A stretch of 64,000 bases of DNA from Pseudotabrizicola alkalilacus (GTDB taxonomy: Bacteria; Pseudomonadota; Alphaproteobacteria; Rhodobacterales; Rhodobacteraceae), in NCBI RefSeq assembly GCF_003443995.1, contig NZ_QWEY01000010.1, forward strand, positions 124,001 through 188,000, in the 5' to 3' direction. The notes below the pieces were generated by a model that searched no databases, was not told where the DNA came from, and saw nothing but the letters and a program-made list of their open reading frames with translations. The position numbers and the translations under genes are program-made. Every line of letters begins with the position of its first letter. The stretch's first letter is position 1. Shown in pieces: positions 44,613 through 54,186 of the stretch.

Positions 44613-45560
44613 ATGACCCGCAATCCGCGCAAAATCATCATCGACACCGATCCCGGACAGGATGACGCCGTTGCCATCATGCTGGCACTGGCCAGCCCCG
44701 AAGATGTCGAGGTGCTGGGGATCGTTGCCGTCGCCGGGAATGTGCCGCTGGCGCTGACCGCCCGCAATACGCTGATCATCTGCGAACTGGCCGGCAAACC
44801 GGAAACCCGCGTCTTTGCCGGGTGCGACCGCCCGCTGCTGCGCCCGCTGGTCACCGCCGAGGCTGTGCATGGCGTGACCGGGCTGGATGGCCCGGTGCTG
44901 CCAGAGCCGACCATCGCGTTGCAGGATCAGCATGGCGTCGATTTCATCATCGACACGCTGCGCAATGAGCCGTCACAGACCGTCACGCTCTGCGCGCTTG
45001 GTCCGCTGACCAATCTGGCGACCGCGATGCAGCGCGCGCCCGACATCATCCCGCGCCTTCAGCAGATCATCCTGATGGGCGGCGCTTATTTCGAGCAGGG
45101 CAATGTAACGCCGGTGGCCGAGTTCAACATTTACGTCGATCCGCAAGCTGCTGATATTGTGTTTAAATCCGGCGTTTCTATTGTTGTGATGCCGCTTGAT
45201 GTGACTCACAAGGCGCTGACCACCCCGGCGCGGATCGCGGCGTTCCGGGCGCTAAACACCGAACCGGGCCGTCTGGTGGCGGAATGGACCGATTTCTTTG
45301 AGCGCTTCGACAAGCAGAAATACGGCAGCGAAGGCGCGCCGCTTCACGACCCTTGCGTGATCGCCTGGCTGATCCGGCCCGAGCTGTTCGAGGGTCGCCA
45401 CATCAACGTCGAGATCGAAACCACGTCCGAGCTGACCATGGGCATGACCGTGGCCGACTGGTGGCGGGTGACCGACAGAAAGCCTAATGCGCTGTTTGTC
45501 GGGTCGCTGGATGCCGATGGTTTCTTTACCCTGCTGGCCGAGCGGATCGGCAGGCTCTGA
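44613..45560 (+). CDS. inosine-uridine preferring nucleoside hydrolase
   Basis: Calcium-dependent N-ribohydrolase that splits nucleosides into base and ribose, 315 residues. The metal-binding N-terminal motif IIDTDPGQDDA (residues 9-19) is complete; a C-terminal HDPCVIAWLI block with the conserved His/Asp is also present, as is LMGGAYFEQGNV. Substrate range cannot be decided. The ATG follows CAGGAGA. Its stop codon abuts the stop of the convergent kinase gene. Confidence 0.92.
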   Translation: MTRNPRKIIIDTDPGQDDAVAIMLALASPEDVEVLGIVAVAGNVPLALTARNTLIICELAGKPETRVFAGCDRPLLRPLVTAEAVHGVTGLDGPVLPEPTIALQDQHGVDFIIDTLRNEPSQTVTLCALGPLTNLATAMQRAPDIIPRLQQIILMGGAYFEQGNVTPVAEFNIYVDPQAADIVFKSGVSIVVMPLDVTHKALTTPARIAAFRALNTEPGRLVAEWTDFFERFDKQKYGSEGAPLHDPCVIAWLIRPELFEGRHINVEIETTSELTMGMTVADWWRVTDRKPNALFVGSLDADGFFTLLAERIGRL

Positions 45561-46580
45561 TCACTCTGACGGCAGGATAACCGCAAATGTGCTGCCCATG
45601 CCGCGCGTACTGTCAATTTTCAGCCGCCCGCGATGACGTTGAACGATATGCTTGACGATCGCCAGCCCCAGCCCGGTGCCGCCCTTTTCGCGCGAGCGGT
45701 GACCGTCAACGCGGTAAAACCGCTCGGTCAGGCGCGGCAGGTGCTGGGCGTCAATGCCCTCGCCCTGATCAATCACCTCGATCCGCAACGCGGCCGCTTT
45801 CGGCAAGCTGTCGGGCGTCAGTCGCACCACAACCTCCCCCCCGGCACCGCCGTATTTCACCGCGTTTTCCATCAGGTTCTGAAACACCTGCACCAGCTGA
45901 TCGGCATCGCCGGGCACCTGGGTTTTCAGCCCGTCCGGCAGATCCAGCCGCACGGTCACCCCCGAGGATTCGGCCAGTGGCCGCAGCGTCGCCTTGGTCG
46001 AGCGCAGGATCTCGACCAGATCAACCATGGCGGTGGGGCGGACCCGCTCTTCGGCCTCCACCCGGCTCAGATGCAAAAGGTCGCGGATCAGCCGGTTCAT
46101 CCGCCCGGCCTCGCGCTCCATGATCGCCAGAAAGCGTTCGCGCGCGGCGGGATCGTCCTTGGCCGCACCTTTCAGCGTTTCGATGAACCCGGTCAGCGCA
46201 GTCAGCGGCGAGCGCAGCTCGTGGCTGACATTGGCCACAAATTCGCGCCGCATCTGGCCCATCTGTTCGACTTCGGACAGATCCTCCAGCACACAAAGCA
46301 CCCCCGCCTCTTGTGGCAGCGGCGTTACCGTCACCCGGTGCACCGCATCCTGCGACGGGCCCGGCACCACCTGCCGCGCGACACCGCCCTCGCTCTGGCG
46401 CAGGGCCCGCATCAGCGCCGCCTGCACCTCGGGGTGGCGCAACGCAATCGCGTGATGCCGCCCCAGCATCGCCGCCCCGAACATGGCGACAGCGGCGGGG
46501 TTCATCACGGTAATCCGCTCATCAGGGCCGACAATCAGCGCAGGCAAGGGAACGCCACTCAACAATGCCGCTTCAATCAT
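45561..46580 (-). CDS. sensor histidine kinase, PhoR-like, without membrane anchor
   Basis: A 339-residue kinase. A PAS-like domain (about 10-100) is followed by the H-box FVANVSHELRSPLTAL with phospho-accepting His120, and a HATPase domain with FQNLMENAVKYGG (N-box), DQGEGID (G1), and KGGTGLGLAIVKH (G2). This is the PhoR domain order, but the usual one or two N-terminal helices are missing. No response regulator or pst genes flank it. phoR is a reasonable name by similarity, but regulation by phosphate is inferred. Confidence 0.85.
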   Translation of the reverse strand: MIEAALLSGVPLPALIVGPDERITVMNPAAVAMFGAAMLGRHHAIALRHPEVQAALMRALRQSEGGVARQVVPGPSQDAVHRVTVTPLPQEAGVLCVLEDLSEVEQMGQMRREFVANVSHELRSPLTALTGFIETLKGAAKDDPAARERFLAIMEREAGRMNRLIRDLLHLSRVEAEERVRPTAMVDLVEILRSTKATLRPLAESSGVTVRLDLPDGLKTQVPGDADQLVQVFQNLMENAVKYGGAGGEVVVRLTPDSLPKAAALRIEVIDQGEGIDAQHLPRLTERFYRVDGHRSREKGGTGLGLAIVKHIVQRHRGRLKIDSTRGMGSTFAVILPSE

Positions 46581-46646
46581 CTTTCACCCCGAAACGTCTT
46601 TCCCCGATGCCATACCCGTTTTATCATCCGAATGCGAGACGTTGGC

Positions 46647-46674
46647 TTGAACTGGGACAATTCCGGGTTATAGC
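46647..46674 (+). promoter_or_regulatory. candidate promoter for the small unknown gene
   Basis: TTGAAC at 46647-46652 and TATAGC at 46669-46674, 16 bases apart, in the AT-richer divergent region. Its location argues that the gene starts downstream rather than at an ATG near 46609. Confidence 0.35.
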
Positions 46675-46768
46675 TCTTCAAGTGCCCCTTCCGTTACGTC
46701 ACCTTGTACCAGTTGCGCCCATCCCGAGACCACCCACCAGCCCCTTAGCGACCTTCAGGAGCGTCTCC

Positions 46769-47140
46769 TTGGCCATTGTGAATGCCACGCCTGACGGCAA
46801 TGCACCGCTCCCAAAGGGACCGGGCGATGCCCCCGGCCCGTTTGTCGGCATTGGTCTGCCCCAGGCGCTAGCGGTTGCGCTGGCAGGCAAACGCCGGATC
46901 ATGGCGCTCGACCCCGAGGCGATTGCCACCGCCGGTCTGGACCAGATCGAAGATCCGATGGTCGGCTGTCTGTTGCTGGGCGGCAAGGTAGACGCGCTGG
47001 ATATCATCGCCGATCTGATTGAAGCCGGCTATCGTGGCCCGGTTACGGTGGTGGCCCCGCCACTGCCCAACCCCAAGATGGTGGAACGTGAACTGAGCCG
47101 CGCCGCCAAGCCGATGACCGTCAAGCTGGTGGTGCGCTGA
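46769..47140 (+). CDS. conserved-looking protein of unknown function, receiver-like
   Basis: A 123-residue protein read from TTG at 46769, with AGGAGCG a few bases upstream; GTG at 46778 is a second option. The C-terminal 80 residues alternate hydrophobic strands and helices (RRIMALDPEAIATAGLDQI, GCLLLGGKVDALDII, GPVTVVAPPLPNPKMVE), a Rossmann- or receiver-like pattern but without a phospho-acceptor Asp pair. A longer reading from 46609 would run through the candidate promoter. It is divergent from the PhoR-like kinase. Function unknown. Confidence 0.6.
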   Translation: MAIVNATPDGNAPLPKGPGDAPGPFVGIGLPQALAVALAGKRRIMALDPEAIATAGLDQIEDPMVGCLLLGGKVDALDIIADLIEAGYRGPVTVVAPPLPNPKMVERELSRAAKPMTVKLVVR

Positions 47141-47155
47141 CCGCGCCGCTGGAGG

Positions 47156-47677
47156 TCAGCCGATACCCCGCAACCCGGCCCGGAACCGCGCCGCATTGGC
47201 GCGGTAACTTTCGGCAGAGCGCAGCAGCTTTGCCTGTGCCTCGGCATCCAGCATACGCACCACCTTGCCGGGGCTGCCCATCACCAGGCTGAAATCCGGG
47301 ATCTCTTTGCCCTCGGTGATCAGCGCACCTGCCCCGATCAGACAGCCGCGCCCGATCTTTGCGCCGTTCAGAACCGTCGCGCCCATCCCGATCAGCGTGC
47401 CCTCGCCGATGGTGCAGCCATGCAGCATCGCCTTGTGGCCAATGGTGCAATTGGCGCCGATGGTCAGCGGATAGCCCATGTCGGTGTGCAGCACGCAGTT
47501 TTCCTGCACATTCGAGCCGGCGCCCACATGGATCACCTCATTGTCACCCCGCAGGGTCACGCCGAACCAGACCGAGCTTCCGGCCTCCAGCACGATGCGC
47601 CCGATGACATTGGCATCGGGCGCAATCCAGGCGGTCGGGTCAATGACGGGGGCGATATCGCCAAGGGCATAGATCAT
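47156..47677 (-). CDS. gamma-carbonic-anhydrase family protein
   Basis: A 173-residue left-handed beta-helix protein with hexapeptide repeats (for example [40 protein letters not shown]). Three His residues that could bind zinc are present in VIHVG, LHTDMG and IGHKAMLHG. YrdA/PaaY-type proteins may hydrate CO2 or act as thioesterases; activity cannot be called. The ATG overlaps the gmk stop by 4 bases. Confidence 0.9.
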   Translation of the reverse strand: MIYALGDIAPVIDPTAWIAPDANVIGRIVLEAGSSVWFGVTLRGDNEVIHVGAGSNVQENCVLHTDMGYPLTIGANCTIGHKAMLHGCTIGEGTLIGMGATVLNGAKIGRGCLIGAGALITEGKEIPDFSLVMGSPGKVVRMLDAEAQAKLLRSAESYRANAARFRAGLRGIG

Positions 47678-48309
47678 CTTTGCTCAAACTCCCGGTTCAG
47701 GCCGCGCACGAAGTCGGACAAGGCAGGCTGGCGGTCGCGGCGCATCCGCTCTGCTTCAAGAATGGTCAGCAAGCTATTGAAAGATATATCAAGATCGTCA
47801 TTGACCAGCACATAGTCATATTCGGCCCAATGGCTGATCTCATCGCGGCTTTTCGCCATCCGACCCGCGATCACCTCATCAGAGTCCTGCGCGCGCCCGC
47901 GCAACCGCCGGTCCAGCTCGGCAATCGACGGCGGCAGCACGAACACAGACACCACATCGCGGCCCAGTGCCGAATTGCGGATCTGCTGGCCGCCCTGCCA
48001 GTCGATATCAAACAGCGTATCGCGCCCCTCACGCATCGCAGCCTCGACTGGCGCACGGGGGGAGCCGTAGAAGTTGCCGAACACCTCGGCATGTTCCAGC
48101 ATCTCGCCCTCGTCTATCATCGTCTCGAATGCGGCGCGGTCACGGAAGTAATAGTGTTGGCCATCAACCTCACCGGGGCGCGGCGGCCGGGTGGTGGCCG
48201 AAACCGAAAACCGGATCGTCGGATCCCAATCCATCAGCCGCCGCGCCAAAGTCGATTTGCCCGCCCCCGAGGGCGATGACAAGATAAGCAAAAGACCCCG
48301 GCGTTGCAT
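47674..48309 (-). CDS. gmk: guanylate kinase
   Basis: Phosphorylates GMP to GDP, cytoplasmic, 211 residues. The P-loop SPSGAGKST begins near residue 11; [20 protein letters not shown] is the GMP-binding signature, and [12 protein letters not shown] the next block. I choose ATG 48309 over GTG 48315, because GGAG lies 5 bases before it. Either way the gene abuts or overlaps YicC. A YicC-gmk pair is a common bacterial arrangement. Confidence 0.95.
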   Translation of the reverse strand: MQRRGLLLILSSPSGAGKSTLARRLMDWDPTIRFSVSATTRPPRPGEVDGQHYYFRDRAAFETMIDEGEMLEHAEVFGNFYGSPRAPVEAAMREGRDTLFDIDWQGGQQIRNSALGRDVVSVFVLPPSIAELDRRLRGRAQDSDEVIAGRMAKSRDEISHWAEYDYVLVNDDLDISFNSLLTILEAERMRRDRQPALSDFVRGLNREFEQR

Positions 48310-48311
48310 GC

Positions 48312-49208
48312 TCACTCCACGTTCTGAACCTGTTCGCGCATCTGATCTATCACGGTTTTCAGGTCAAGCCCGATGCGGGTCAGCGCCAGAGACTGAGCCT
48401 TTGAACACAGCGTATTGGCCTCGCGCATGAATTCCTGCATCAGAAAATCAAACTTACGCCCCACCGGGCCGGTTTCGGCCAAAAGCGCGCGCGCCGCCGC
48501 GATATGGGCGTTCAGGCGGTCCAGCTCTTCGGTCACATCCTGCTTGACCGCAATCAGCGCCAGTTCCTGCGCCACCCGGCCCTCATCCGCGCCCTCGGCA
48601 TGGTCCAGCACCCGCGCCAGCGCCTCGCGCAATGTGGCCCCGGCCACATCACGCCGCACCTCGGCCTCGGCCTTTGCGGCACGCGTCAGCGCGTCGATCT
48701 GGTCCAGCTGCGCCGCAATCACCCCTTGCATCGCAGCCCCCTCGCTGGCCCGCATCGCGGCAAACTCTGCCAGCAGTGCCGGCAGATCGGCCAGCAGGGC
48801 CGCGCGCAGCGGTGCTGTATCCTCTTCAACCGATGCCATCTCCAGCACGCCGCGCACCGCCAGCACATCCGCCGCCGTCGCCTGCGCCAGCGTCACACCC
48901 GCGTTCATCGCCGCGCCCTCGACCTGTTGCAGCGCCGCCAGCACCGCCGTCAACACCGGCACACTCACCTGAAGCCCCGTCTCGGCCTCATTGCCCTCCC
49001 GGCTGACTTTCAGCGACAGGCTGACATTGCCGCGCGACAGGGCCTTTTGCACCTCGGTCCGCACCGCCAGTTCCAGCCCGTCTACCCAATCGGGCAGCCG
49101 CAGCCGCAGATCCAGCCCCTTGCCATTGACCGACCGGATATCCCAGGCCCAGACAAAGCCCGCGCCCTGGCCTTTGCGGGCGGCAAATCCGGTCATGGAT
49201 ATGGTCAT
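48312..49208 (-). CDS. YicC family stress-induced protein (endoribonuclease-like)
   Basis: A 298-residue protein. Starts [13 protein letters not shown], the family N-terminus, and ends with the conserved block [39 protein letters not shown] and [16 protein letters not shown]. YicC proteins have endoribonuclease activity in some bacteria and associate with gmk. The ATG at 49208 follows GGAGGAG; further upstream frame is not family-like. Confidence 0.92.
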   Translation of the reverse strand: MTISMTGFAARKGQGAGFVWAWDIRSVNGKGLDLRLRLPDWVDGLELAVRTEVQKALSRGNVSLSLKVSREGNEAETGLQVSVPVLTAVLAALQQVEGAAMNAGVTLAQATAADVLAVRGVLEMASVEEDTAPLRAALLADLPALLAEFAAMRASEGAAMQGVIAAQLDQIDALTRAAKAEAEVRRDVAGATLREALARVLDHAEGADEGRVAQELALIAVKQDVTEELDRLNAHIAAARALLAETGPVGRKFDFLMQEFMREANTLCSKAQSLALTRIGLDLKTVIDQMREQVQNVE

Positions 49209-49468
49209 CAGCGCTCCTCCGCCTGCAAGGCGTTTACCATTTGTTAAGTTTCGCAGCCCCAAAACCCATCCTTTGGTGTAGGGTTTTAGGGAGAAAGCGG
49301 ACGTGAGTCGGCCCATGAACCCCCTGTCCGCCGCGTGGCGGGCACAGTTCATACCGCATATCACGGCCGGAAAGGCCGCAGCAACCACCAGGTGCCCCGG
49401 TCCAAGCCAGACCCAGACCAGATTGAGGCCAGACTGCGGCCCCGACCGATCAATATGGAGTGAACGAC
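49209..49468. other. intergenic region between yicC and the PAS_5 gene
   Basis: The 260-base divergent gap must hold promoters for both genes. An AT-richer part near 49240-49290 (TTTGTTAAGTTT) is a possible promoter zone. Small hairpins such as GGCCGGAAAGGCC near 49368 are present. A 68-codon frame at 49303 lacks coding character. Confidence 0.4.
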
Positions 49469-50101
49469 ATGATATCCGGATGGAACGGTCGCAATTCCGG
49501 CGACCCTGATCCTCTCAATTCAGGCATGATCGCCGGGTTGCGCGCCTATTGGGAAGCACTGCGCGAGGGCGATATGCTGCCCCGCCGCGACCGCGTTGAT
49601 CCGCGCGGCATCGCCGGCGCGCTGGAGCACAGCTTTCTGATCGAGCGGATTGCGCCGGGAATCGCCCGGTTCCGCATCGCAGGAATGGTCTTCAACGATC
49701 TGATGTCTATGGATATTCGCGGAATGCCAGTGTCGTGCCTGTTTTTGGGCGATGCCCGCGACCGTCTGCAACTGGATCTGGAGCGGGTGTTCCGCGCGCC
49801 CTCGATCCTGACGCTGGATCTGCTGGCCGAACGCAGCTTGGGCCGGTCACCGCTGCGCGGACGGATGCAGATCCTGCCGATGCTTAACGCCCAGGGCGAA
49901 AGCAGCCTCGCCATCGGCTGTCTGGAGCTGGACGGCCCCACCGGCAACGCCCCGCGCCGGTTTTCGATCACCAGCACAAGGTTGGACCCGTTGCAAACCG
50001 CGACCGTCAGCGCCCCTGTCCCGCCCCACCCCGGACCCGCGCTGCTACGCCCGCCGCGTGCCAAACCCGGTGTGCCCTATCTGTGGCTGGTCAAATCCTG
50101 A
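49469..50101 (+). CDS. PAS_5 domain protein
   Basis: A 210-residue protein. The pattern LRAYWEALREGDMLPRRDRVDPRGIAGALEHSFLIERI is the start of PAS_5 (PF07310), a domain common in alphaproteobacteria. No kinase or output domain follows; the C-terminus is proline-rich. Likely a small signal sensor or adaptor. The ATG at 49469 lies 8 bases after GGAG; the GTG at 49460 is too close. Ends at a clear terminator. Confidence 0.85.
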   Translation: MISGWNGRNSGDPDPLNSGMIAGLRAYWEALREGDMLPRRDRVDPRGIAGALEHSFLIERIAPGIARFRIAGMVFNDLMSMDIRGMPVSCLFLGDARDRLQLDLERVFRAPSILTLDLLAERSLGRSPLRGRMQILPMLNAQGESSLAIGCLELDGPTGNAPRRFSITSTRLDPLQTATVSAPVPPHPGPALLRPPRAKPGVPYLWLVKS

Positions 50102-50108
50102 TGCAAGA

Positions 50109-50137
50109 ACGGCGGCGCAGACCGCACCGCCGTTTTT
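50109..50137 (+). terminator. intrinsic terminator of the PAS_5 gene
   Basis: Stem ACGGCGG / CCGCCGT with an 11-15 base loop, directly followed by TTTTG. It sits between the PAS_5 stop and the aroG stop (convergent genes). A repeat element follows at 50141. Confidence 0.85.
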
Positions 50138-50140
50138 GAG

Positions 50141-50159
50141 TTTTCGCAGAAAATTCGTG
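50141..50159. repeat. palindromic TTTTCGCAGAAAA element
   Basis: The 19 bases TTTTCGCAGAAAATTCGTG are identical to 56341-56359 in the livG-livF gap. The core TTTTCGCAGAAAA is the reverse complement of TTTTCTGCGAAAA. It lies immediately after the aroG stop (on the minus strand). Confidence 0.7.
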
Positions 50160-50162
50160 CCC

Positions 50163-51533
50163 TTACAGCGCGATCCTCTGGCCGGTATCGCGAAACGCCA
50201 GCAGCTCTTCGGCGACCAGAAACGCCAGTTCCAGCGATTGGCTGGCATTCAGGCGCGGGTCGCAGGCGGTGTGGTAGCGGTCCGACAGATCCTCATCCGT
50301 CACCGCGCGCAAGCCCCCGGTGCATTCGGTCACGTCCTTGCCGGTCATCTCGAAATGCACGCCGCCGGGGATCGTGCCCTCGGATTTGTGCACCGCAAAG
50401 AACTCACGCACTTCCGACAGCACCGCGTTGAACGGCCGGGTCTTATAGCCCGACGGCGATTTGACCGTGTTGCCGTGCATCGGGTCGCAGGACCAGACCA
50501 CCGCTGCGCCCTCTTCCTTCACCGCCTTGATCAGGCGGGGCAGATGCTCGGCCACCTTGCCCGCGCCAAAGCGCGCGATCAGGGTCAGACGGCCCGCCTC
50601 GTTCTGCGGGTTCAGCTTTGCCATCAGCACCTTAAGGTCTTCTGCCGTGGTGGTCGGCCCGCATTTCAGCCCGATCGGATTCAGCACGCCGCGGCAGAAC
50701 TCCACATGTGCGCCATCCGGCTGCCGGGTGCGGTCGCCGATCCAGATCATGTGACCCGACCCTGCCACGTTCTGCCCCGAAATGCTGTCAACCCGGCACA
50801 AAGCCTCTTCATATTCCAGCAGCAGCGCTTCGTGACTGGTGTAGAAGTCCACCGTGGTCAGCATATGCGCGGTGTCAGAGTTCACCCCCGCCGCATTCAT
50901 GAAATCCAGCGCATCCGAGATCCGGTTTGACAGCTCGCGGTAGCGTTCGGCCTTGTCATGTTCGGCAAAGCCCAGAGTCCAGCTGTGGACCCGGTGAATA
51001 TCGGCAAAACCACCCGTGGAAAACGCGCGCAAAAGGTTCAGGCTGGCCGCCGCCTGGGTATAGGCCTGCAGCATCCGGGACGGATCGGGCTGGCGCGCTT
51101 CGGGCGTCGCGTCAAAGCCGTTGATGATATCGCCGCGGTAGCTGGGGTATTCCACGCCGCCGATCATTTCGGTGGGCGCCGAACGTGGCTTGGCAAACTG
51201 CCCCGCCATCCGGCCAACCTTGATCACCGGCACTTTCGCGCCATAGGTCAGCACGATGGCCATCTGCAGCATCACGCGAAAGGTGTCGCGAATGTTGTCG
51301 GCGCTGAATTCGGCGAAGCTTTCGGCACAATCGCCGCCCTGCAGCAAAAACGCCTTGCCTTCGGAGGCCAGAGCCAGCTGCTTTTTCAGCCGCCGCGCTT
51401 CGCCCGCAAAAACCAGCGGCGGATACTTTGCCAGCTGCGCTTCAACAGCGTTCAGCGCGGCGCTATCCATATAATCAGGCATCTGCACCCGCGGTTTCGC
51501 GCGCCAGTCCGATTTCTGCCAGCCTTTGGTCAT
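50163..51533 (-). CDS. aroG: 3-deoxy-7-phosphoheptulonate synthase, class II
   Basis: First enzyme of the shikimate pathway, condensing PEP and erythrose 4-phosphate, 456 residues. It is the plant-like class II type, with [10 protein letters not shown] near residue 65, [41 protein letters not shown], and DPMHGNT plus [16 protein letters not shown] metal-binding Cys (GDC) and His are intact. Divergent from the GlxA regulator. Feedback control by aromatic amino acids cannot be read from sequence. Confidence 0.95.
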   Translation of the reverse strand: MTKGWQKSDWRAKPRVQMPDYMDSAALNAVEAQLAKYPPLVFAGEARRLKKQLALASEGKAFLLQGGDCAESFAEFSADNIRDTFRVMLQMAIVLTYGAKVPVIKVGRMAGQFAKPRSAPTEMIGGVEYPSYRGDIINGFDATPEARQPDPSRMLQAYTQAAASLNLLRAFSTGGFADIHRVHSWTLGFAEHDKAERYRELSNRISDALDFMNAAGVNSDTAHMLTTVDFYTSHEALLLEYEEALCRVDSISGQNVAGSGHMIWIGDRTRQPDGAHVEFCRGVLNPIGLKCGPTTTAEDLKVLMAKLNPQNEAGRLTLIARFGAGKVAEHLPRLIKAVKEEGAAVVWSCDPMHGNTVKSPSGYKTRPFNAVLSEVREFFAVHKSEGTIPGGVHFEMTGKDVTECTGGLRAVTDEDLSDRYHTACDPRLNASQSLELAFLVAEELLAFRDTGQRIAL

Positions 51534-51690
51534 GGCCTTCTCCCTCCCACTCCGGGGTCGTTAGCGGTATCGGCCCGGTGTATACGGTCTGGACCGCCGC
51601 TTGCAAAGGCCCAAACGCCCAAACTGCCCCCTTGCGAAAGGCCGGATTTCCTGTCTCATGCGCACATATCCGACATGAACAGGTCGCAAG

Positions 51691-52707
51691 ATGTCCACGC
51701 CTCCCGCCCGCGCCCAGAAAACCGATGCGACCCCGACCACAAGGCGTTTTGTCTTTGTGCTGCTGGACCGCTTTACGATGATGTCATTTTCCTGCGCGAT
51801 CGAGCCGTTACGGCTGGCCAATTACGTGGCGGGCAAGCCGCTTTACAGCTGGATTCTGGCGGGTGAGGGCGGGGTGCAGGCCACCTGTTCCAACGGGGCC
51901 ACGTTCAAGCTCGACATCGGGCTGGAGGATGTGGACCGTGACGACACCATCCTCGTTTGCGGCGGCATCGACATTCAGCGCGCCACGACAAAGCCGGTGC
52001 TGAACTGGCTGCGGCGCGAGGCGCGGCGCGGCAATGTCATCGGCGGCATGTGTACCGGAGCCTATGCACTGGCCAAGGCGGGTCTGCTGGATGGCAAACG
52101 GGCGACGATCCACTGGGAAAATCAGGACGGATTTCTGGAGGAATTCGAACAGGTCCGCCTGACCAAATCGGTGTTCGTGATGGATGGCAACCGGCTGACC
52201 ACGGCGGGCGGCATCTCGTCGATTGATCTGGTGCTCAAACTGATCGCTGCCGATCACGGGCAGGATCTGGCCAATACCGTGGCCGACCTGTTGATCTATT
52301 CGACCATCCGCACCGATCAGGACACGCAGCGCCTGTCGATCCCGACCCGGATCGGCGTGCGCCACCCCAAATTGTCTCAGGTCATCCAGATGATGGAGGG
52401 CAATATCGAAGATCCGCTGTCGCCCGCCGATCTGGCCGATCAGGTCGATATGTCAACCCGCCAGCTGGAGCGTCTGTTCCGCCGCTACCTGAACCGCAGC
52501 CCCAAGCGTTATTACATGGAGCTTCGCTTAGGCAAGGCGCGCAACCTGTTGATGCAGACCGATATGAGCGTGATCAACGTGGCACTGGCCTGCGGCTTTG
52601 CCAGCCCGTCACATTTCTCCAAATGCTATCGCAGCCATTACAACACCACCCCCTACCGTGAGCGCGGCTCGCAGGGGCCGACACCCCCGACCCGCCTGTC
52701 GATCTGA
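51691..52707 (+). CDS. GlxA family transcriptional regulator (AraC with DJ-1/PfpI domain), GbdR-like
   Basis: A 338-residue regulator. The N-terminal domain (about 20-190) is DJ-1/PfpI-like with the nucleophile-elbow stretch GGMCTGAYALAKAGLL, here with Cys. The C-terminal part (about 230-320) is a double helix-turn-helix with SPADLADQVDMSTRQLERLF and CGFASPSHFSKCYRSHY. This is the arrangement of GbdR/CdhR-type regulators of glycine betaine and carnitine metabolism. A DMGDH-like gene about 8.5 kb downstream makes a link plausible but unproven. Confidence 0.85.
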   Translation: MSTPPARAQKTDATPTTRRFVFVLLDRFTMMSFSCAIEPLRLANYVAGKPLYSWILAGEGGVQATCSNGATFKLDIGLEDVDRDDTILVCGGIDIQRATTKPVLNWLRREARRGNVIGGMCTGAYALAKAGLLDGKRATIHWENQDGFLEEFEQVRLTKSVFVMDGNRLTTAGGISSIDLVLKLIAADHGQDLANTVADLLIYSTIRTDQDTQRLSIPTRIGVRHPKLSQVIQMMEGNIEDPLSPADLADQVDMSTRQLERLFRRYLNRSPKRYYMELRLGKARNLLMQTDMSVINVALACGFASPSHFSKCYRSHYNTTPYRERGSQGPTPPTRLSI

Positions 52708-52750
52708 CCTGTCGATCTGACAGGCTTGCCGGATCAAGGGCTAAGCAATG

Positions 52751-52770
52751 GAATGGTGGCACTGCCACCA
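52751..52770. terminator. hairpin between the GlxA regulator and the sugar dehydrogenase
   Basis: ATGGTGGCA and TGCCACCAT form a near-perfect stem with almost no loop. It lies between two convergent genes. No U run on either side, so it is a weak terminator candidate. Confidence 0.3.
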
Positions 52771-52822
52771 TCCCCTCCCGCAAAGCGCAGGATTTTCCGG
52801 TCACCGGACACTTTAGTGAATC

Positions 52823-53965
52823 TCAGCCTGCCTCTGCCGGGGCCAACCGGTAGATTGCCCCTTCAATCACTGACACAAACCAGATCGACCCGTCTGGAGC
52901 CTCGCGCACATCGCGCACCCGCGCCGTTTCCGCCGCCTCGATGCGTTCTTCGGCAAAGCCGGTCTCGGCGGGGGTGTCGGGGTCCAGCCGCGACAGGAAG
53001 CTGGTGTTCAGCGAGCCGGTAAAGATATCGCCGGCCCAATCCGGCACCAGAGCGCCCGAATAAATGATCATCCCCGACGGCGCGATCGACGGGTCCCAAT
53101 AGTGCAGCGGCTGCTCCATGCCGTCCTGCGCCTGCCCCTCACCGATGCTGTTACCGTTGTAATTCACGCCGTAGCTGATCACCGGCCAGCCATAATTCTT
53201 ACCCGCCTCCACCCGGTTGAGCTCATCACCGCCCTGCGCGCCATGCTCGACCAGCCAGAGCGCGCCATCCGTACCCAGGGCAGCGCCTTGGGCATTGCGG
53301 TGACCGATGGAGTAGACGCCCCGCCGCCAGCCTTCGATGGTCGTCGCCGTCGCCCCGTCGCGGGTCAGGTGTATCACGCTGCCCTCGACCGTTTCGGGGT
53401 CTTGCGCCTGCATCCCGTCCGGCCCGGTGCCCCGGTCGCCGGTGGTGATGAATACCGATCCATCCTCGGCCTCGACCATCCGGCTGCCAAAATGCCGGCC
53501 GCCCGAGTGGCCTTCGCCGACAAACAGCATGTCGAACCCCTCCAGCGTGGTGCCATCGTCAGACAGCCGGCCCTTGCCGACCGCCGTGGCGGCCCCGCCA
53601 TCCACCGCAGCGGCATAGGTCAGCCAGACCTCGCGGCTCTGCTCGAAATCACGCGGGATCATCACATCCAGCAAACCGCCCTGCCCTTGGGCGTAAACCT
53701 CTGGCACGCCGTCGATTTCCGCAGACTCGCCCTCGCGCAGCAGCAACAGCCGCCCCGCACGTTCGGTCACGATCACCGCGCCATCCGGCAAGAATCCGAC
53801 CGCCCAAGGTTCATCGAGCCCGGTCGCGATGGGGCTGATCTGCATCGGCCCGGCAGAGGTGTCCACCTTGGTCTGAGCCTGCGCCAGCCCCGTCATCAGG
53901 GCGAAGACAGCAGCAGAGGCCGCAGGAATCGGAACGCGGCGGACGGTCAGACGGAAACGGGTCAT
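52823..53965 (-). CDS. PQQ-dependent sugar dehydrogenase (soluble aldose dehydrogenase type)
   Basis: Periplasmic beta-propeller oxidase of the GSDH family, 380 residues. A signal peptide ends near AQAQ (residue 31). Family blocks: GLDEPWAVGFLPDG, ERAGRLLLL, GQGGLLDVMIP, GHSGGRHFGSR, SIGHRNAQGAAL, and EHGAQGGDELNRVEAGKNYGWP, the PQQ/calcium site. Substrate is unclear, as the Ylii/Asd group is broad. PQQ synthesis genes are not in the window. Divergent from the branched-chain transporter. Confidence 0.9.
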   Translation of the reverse strand: MTRFRLTVRRVPIPAASAAVFALMTGLAQAQTKVDTSAGPMQISPIATGLDEPWAVGFLPDGAVIVTERAGRLLLLREGESAEIDGVPEVYAQGQGGLLDVMIPRDFEQSREVWLTYAAAVDGGAATAVGKGRLSDDGTTLEGFDMLFVGEGHSGGRHFGSRMVEAEDGSVFITTGDRGTGPDGMQAQDPETVEGSVIHLTRDGATATTIEGWRRGVYSIGHRNAQGAALGTDGALWLVEHGAQGGDELNRVEAGKNYGWPVISYGVNYNGNSIGEGQAQDGMEQPLHYWDPSIAPSGMIIYSGALVPDWAGDIFTGSLNTSFLSRLDPDTPAETGFAEERIEAAETARVRDVREAPDGSIWFVSVIEGAIYRLAPAEAG

Positions 53966-54186
53966 GAAATCTCCTGTATTGGCTATACGTTATCAACGTT
54001 GGGGTTTTATCTGGGGTTCCAGCGAACCCACGCAACCGTGAGATGTTGTGACCACCGGCCCGGGCATCAGCAGCCCGGTTGACGGCACGTCACCCGCGAT
54101 AATTCCCCGCGACAAGGCGCTTTTCTTTTGTGAAACGGCCCTCTAACCTCTCGCACAGGATAACAGTCCGACATGGGAGACTTTTA

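Noticed and set aside
49303-49509. 68-codon frame in the yicC-PAS gap
   Set aside because: No ribosome binding site, no motif, and it overlaps the PAS gene start.
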